A stretch of 64,000 nucleotides of DNA, taken from Rhodanobacter sp. C01. Its GTDB lineage: Bacteria; Pseudomonadota; Gammaproteobacteria; Xanthomonadales; Rhodanobacteraceae. The stretch spans positions 372,001 through 436,000 of the forward strand of contig NZ_MUNR01000011.1 of NCBI RefSeq assembly GCF_002001045.1, written 5' to 3'. The position numbers were made by a program, and so were the translations under genes. Positions 62,052 to 64,000 of this stretch are shown piece by piece. Below the pieces are notes generated by a model. It did not search any database. It saw nothing but the letters and a program-made list of their open reading frames with translations, and had not been told where the DNA came from. Position 1 is the first letter of the stretch. Each line of letters starts with the position of its first letter.

Positions 62052-63452
62052 ATGAACGATACAAACGCCGCCACGCGCGACAAGTCAGCCACCGTCAGCG
62101 CGCGCATCTCGCCGGTGGGTGGACTGGATATCCTTTCCCGCAACGAGGTGATGCGGCTGCGCGGCGCCAGCGATTCGGGCCTGCATGCGCTGCTGCGACG
62201 CTGCGCGCTGGCGGTGTTGACCTCGGGCAGCATCAGCGACGATCCGCGCGCGATTCTCGAGCAGTACCCGGATTTCGACATACAAGTGTTGCAGCAGGAT
62301 CGTGGCATCAAGATCGAGCTCAGCCACGCACCGGCGCAGGCCTTCGTGGACGGCCAGATCATCCGCGGCATCAACGAGCTGCTGGTGGCGGTGGTGCGCG
62401 ACATCGTCTATGTATCGACCCAGCTGGAGCAGATCGGCTTCGATCTGGATGGTTCGGCCGGCTTGACGCAGGGCGTGTTCGAGATCCTGCGCAATGCGCG
62501 CATCCTGAAGCCGCACATCGATCCCAACCTCGTGGTGTGCTGGGGCGGTCATTCGATCTCGCGCGAGGAATACGATTACACCAAGTCGGTCGGCTACCAG
62601 CTCGGCCTGCGTGGACTGGATATCTGCACCGGTTGCGGTCCCGGCGCGATGAAGGGGCCGATGAAGGGTGCGACCATTGCGCATGCCAAGCAACGGCGCC
62701 GGCACAATCGCTACATCGGCATTACCGAGCCGGGCATCATCGCTGCCGAGTCGCCGAACCCGATCGTCAACCATCTGGTGATCATGCCGGACATCGAGAA
62801 GCGGCTTGAAGCATTCGTGCGCATGGGGCACGGCATCATCGTGTTCCCCGGTGGCGTCGGCACCGCCGAGGAAATCCTGTATCTGTTGGGCATCCTGTTG
62901 CACCCGGACAACGCCGGCACGCCATTCCCGCTGATCTTCACCGGGCCGCGGCAGTCGGCGGCGTACTTCGAACAGATCGACCGTTTCCTGCGGCTGGCTC
63001 TCGGCGACGAGGTGGCCAAGCACTACCAGATCATCGTGGATGATCCGGCGGCTGTGGCGCGCTCGATGATCAAGGGCATCGACAAGGTGCGCAATCATCG
63101 GCTGGACACCAAGGATGCGTTCTTCTTCAACTGGGCGTTGCAGATTCCGCTGGTGTTCCAGACGCCGTTCCGCCCCACCCATGAGGCGATGCGAGCGTTG
63201 CAGATCCATCACGGCCGGCCGCTGCATGAACTGGCTGCGGATCTGCGCCGGGCCTTCTCCGGCATCGTCGCAGGCAACGTGAAGGAGGAGGGTGTGCAGG
63301 CGATCGAACAGTCCGGTCCGTTCGATATCGACGGTGATGCAGACATCATGCGCGCCCTGGACAAGCTGCTGCAGGCGTTTGTCGATCAGCACCGCATGAA
63401 GCTTCCCGGCGGCGCGGCTTACGTGCCGTGTTATCGGGTGATTACACGCTGA
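62052..63452 (+). CDS. ppnN: Pyrimidine/purine nucleotide 5'-monophosphate nucleosidase (LOG family)
   Basis: A 466-residue PpnN (YgdH) enzyme that cleaves nucleoside monophosphates to base and ribose 5-phosphate and is controlled by (p)ppGpp in E. coli. The LOG core has WGGHSISREEYDYTKSVGYQ, CTGCGPGAMKGPMKGATIAH and the PGGVGTAEEI motif (phosphate/ribose binding). N- and C-terminal extensions typical of PpnN are present. An AGGAGA site at 62037 is 10 nt from the ATG at 62052 and abuts the ATG at 62043, so 62052 is preferred. Monocistronic. Confidence 0.95.
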   Translation: MNDTNAATRDKSATVSARISPVGGLDILSRNEVMRLRGASDSGLHALLRRCALAVLTSGSISDDPRAILEQYPDFDIQVLQQDRGIKIELSHAPAQAFVDGQIIRGINELLVAVVRDIVYVSTQLEQIGFDLDGSAGLTQGVFEILRNARILKPHIDPNLVVCWGGHSISREEYDYTKSVGYQLGLRGLDICTGCGPGAMKGPMKGATIAHAKQRRRHNRYIGITEPGIIAAESPNPIVNHLVIMPDIEKRLEAFVRMGHGIIVFPGGVGTAEEILYLLGILLHPDNAGTPFPLIFTGPRQSAAYFEQIDRFLRLALGDEVAKHYQIIVDDPAAVARSMIKGIDKVRNHRLDTKDAFFFNWALQIPLVFQTPFRPTHEAMRALQIHHGRPLHELAADLRRAFSGIVAGNVKEEGVQAIEQSGPFDIDGDADIMRALDKLLQAFVDQHRMKLPGGAAYVPCYRVITR

Positions 63453-63482
63453 AATTTTGCCGCGGGATTCGCCGGCAATGGC

Positions 63483-63512
63483 TTGACAGCTTTCTTCGGT
63501 CCCGACAAACTA
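63483..63512 (+). promoter_or_regulatory. Probable promoter of tRNA-Asn
   Basis: A perfect -35 TTGACA (63483-63488) with AAACTA (63507-63512) as a weak -10 after 18 bp; the tRNA begins at 63523, about 10 bp further on. Confidence 0.55.
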
Positions 63513-63522
63513 CGCAGCTCAC

Positions 63523-63599
63523 GCCCGAATAGCTCAGCTGGTTAGAGCACTTGACTGTTAATCAGGGGGTCGCTGGTTCGAGTCCAGCTTCGGGCGCCA
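63523..63599 (+). tRNA. tRNA-Asn (anticodon GUU)
   Basis: A 77-nt cloverleaf including encoded CCA. Acceptor stem GCCCGAA/TTCGGGC with discriminator G; D arm GCTC/GAGC; anticodon stem CTTGA/TCAGG with loop CTGTTAA, giving anticodon GTT (Asn); variable loop; T arm GCTGG-TTCGAGT-CCAGC. All stems pair (one G-T in the anticodon stem). Confidence 0.95.
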
Positions 63600-63608
63600 T
63601 CATTCGCA

Positions 63609-63634
63609 AAAGCCGGCATATTGCCGGCTTTTTG
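63609..63634 (+). terminator. Terminator after tRNA-Asn
   Basis: A perfect 10-bp stem (AAAGCCGGCA / TGCCGGCTTT, loop TAT) with a T tract, 9 bp after the tRNA. The opposite strand also has flanking A/T runs, so it may also end the convergent pilin gene. Confidence 0.88.
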
Positions 63635-63656
63635 CATTTCTGCGGCAGGCATCCGC

Positions 63657-64000
63657 TCATTTCGTCTGTGCACAGTCTGCCGCCTGGGCAGCACTGGCGG
63701 GCGCGCCGCGGATGCGGCCGGAGTTGGAGAGCACTACGACCAGTGCCTGATCCGGCTGGCCCTGGCGGCAGAATCTCCAGGTGTTGGTGGTGCCGACGGC
63801 AGTGCCATCGCTCTGGAAGCGCACGAGACGACGTCCGCTGTCGCCGAGGATGCTGATCTTGTCGTAGCCACGCCCGGTACGCAGCGGGCCGTTGTCAGGC
63901 TGGTTGTCGTGATCGACATCGTGGCCGATCAGCCAGCCGCCATCCCAGCGTGTTTCCTCGCTGCAGCGCTGGCCGTCGCGGCTCGGACAGAACAGCGTGC
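63657..64000 (-). CDS. FimT/GspH-like minor pilin, C-terminal part (5' end outside window)
   Basis: The minus-strand frame is open from the right edge to a TGA at 63657-63659 (114 codons visible). The sequence has the pseudopilin C-domain pattern: LFCPSRDGQRCSEE, WDGGWLIGHDVDHDNQPDN, ISILGDSGRRLVRFQSDGTA, NTWRFCRQGQPDQALVVVLSNSGRIRG, ending near DCAQTK. The CPS-x-DG...C and late Phe-Cys spacing matches FimT/GspH minor pilins with two disulfides. The N-terminal pilin helix is outside the window, so the call rests on this C-terminal region. It fits the type IV pilus genes elsewhere in the window. Confidence 0.75.
   Translation of the reverse strand, partial: TLFCPSRDGQRCSEETRWDGGWLIGHDVDHDNQPDNGPLRTGRGYDKISILGDSGRRLVRFQSDGTAVGTTNTWRFCRQGQPDQALVVVLSNSGRIRGAPASAAQAADCAQTK

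Noticed and set aside
63551..63856. Plus-strand frame running out of the tRNA
   Set aside because: Begins inside tRNA-Asn and crosses its terminator; the minus strand carries a pilin C-domain in this region.

Overview
The window is chromosomal DNA of a high-GC gammaproteobacterium. Gene content and order point to the Xanthomonadales, most likely the Rhodanobacteraceae (Rhodanobacter/Dyella/Luteibacter type). The pointers are gshB divergent from a pilGHIJ-chpA cluster, pilT-pilU beside proC-yggT, a gshB-TonB-algH-ruvX-pyrB operon, a purMN/DUF2066/perM/hda block, and large TonB-dependent receptors including an Oar-like one. No species is claimed. Almost everything is tightly packed core-genome coding sequence. 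I see no phage, insertion sequence, CRISPR array or rRNA.

Layout. 1-9.2 kb: a partial glycerate-kinase-like gene, pdxH-yjbQ-BtuF-like operon, an M13 metallopeptidase lipoprotein, proC-yggT, and the type IV pilus retraction ATPases pilT and pilU. 9.2-15.6 kb: a BON-domain periplasmic protein, a large uncharacterised lipoprotein, and the minus-strand operon gshB-TonB-like-algH-ruvX-pyrB. 16-27.8 kb: the Pil-Chp chemosensory cluster pilG-pilH-pilI-pilJ-chpA-(CheB-like)-chpC. It has no CheR/PilK methyltransferase, and its CheB-like protein appears to lack the catalytic serine. 27.8-34.4 kb: rsmE, a small secreted protein and bioA, then an overlapping plus-strand run of gspN, an inositol-phosphatase-like gene, nudE, cysQ and mazG (metabolite/nucleotide house-cleaning).

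34.4-45.9 kb: two secreted hypothetical proteins in divergent orientation (one with seven GSGD repeats), an anion permease, a GST, a YbbAP-type ABC exporter whose ATPase start codon overlaps that of divergent tesA, a two-component system with an unusual kinase, and purM-purN-DUF3108. 46-55.2 kb: DUF2066-perM-hda, suhB, trmJ, sodB, grxD-SDR, marC and a PlsC/GNAT fusion acyltransferase resembling OlsF. 55.2-64 kb: two TonB-dependent receptors, each preceded by AT-rich DNA and followed by a strong terminator, the nucleotide 5'-monophosphate nucleosidase ppnN, a tRNA-Asn(GUU) and the C-terminal end of a FimT/GspH-type minor pilin running off the right edge.

How it fits together: the type IV pilus theme recurs (PilT/PilU motors, Pil-Chp signalling, FimT-like pilin at the edge). 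Most of the rest is vitamin B6, biotin, glutathione, purine and pyrimidine metabolism plus oxidative-stress defence. Function calls are from recognised motifs and protein similarity read by eye; no database search was run.
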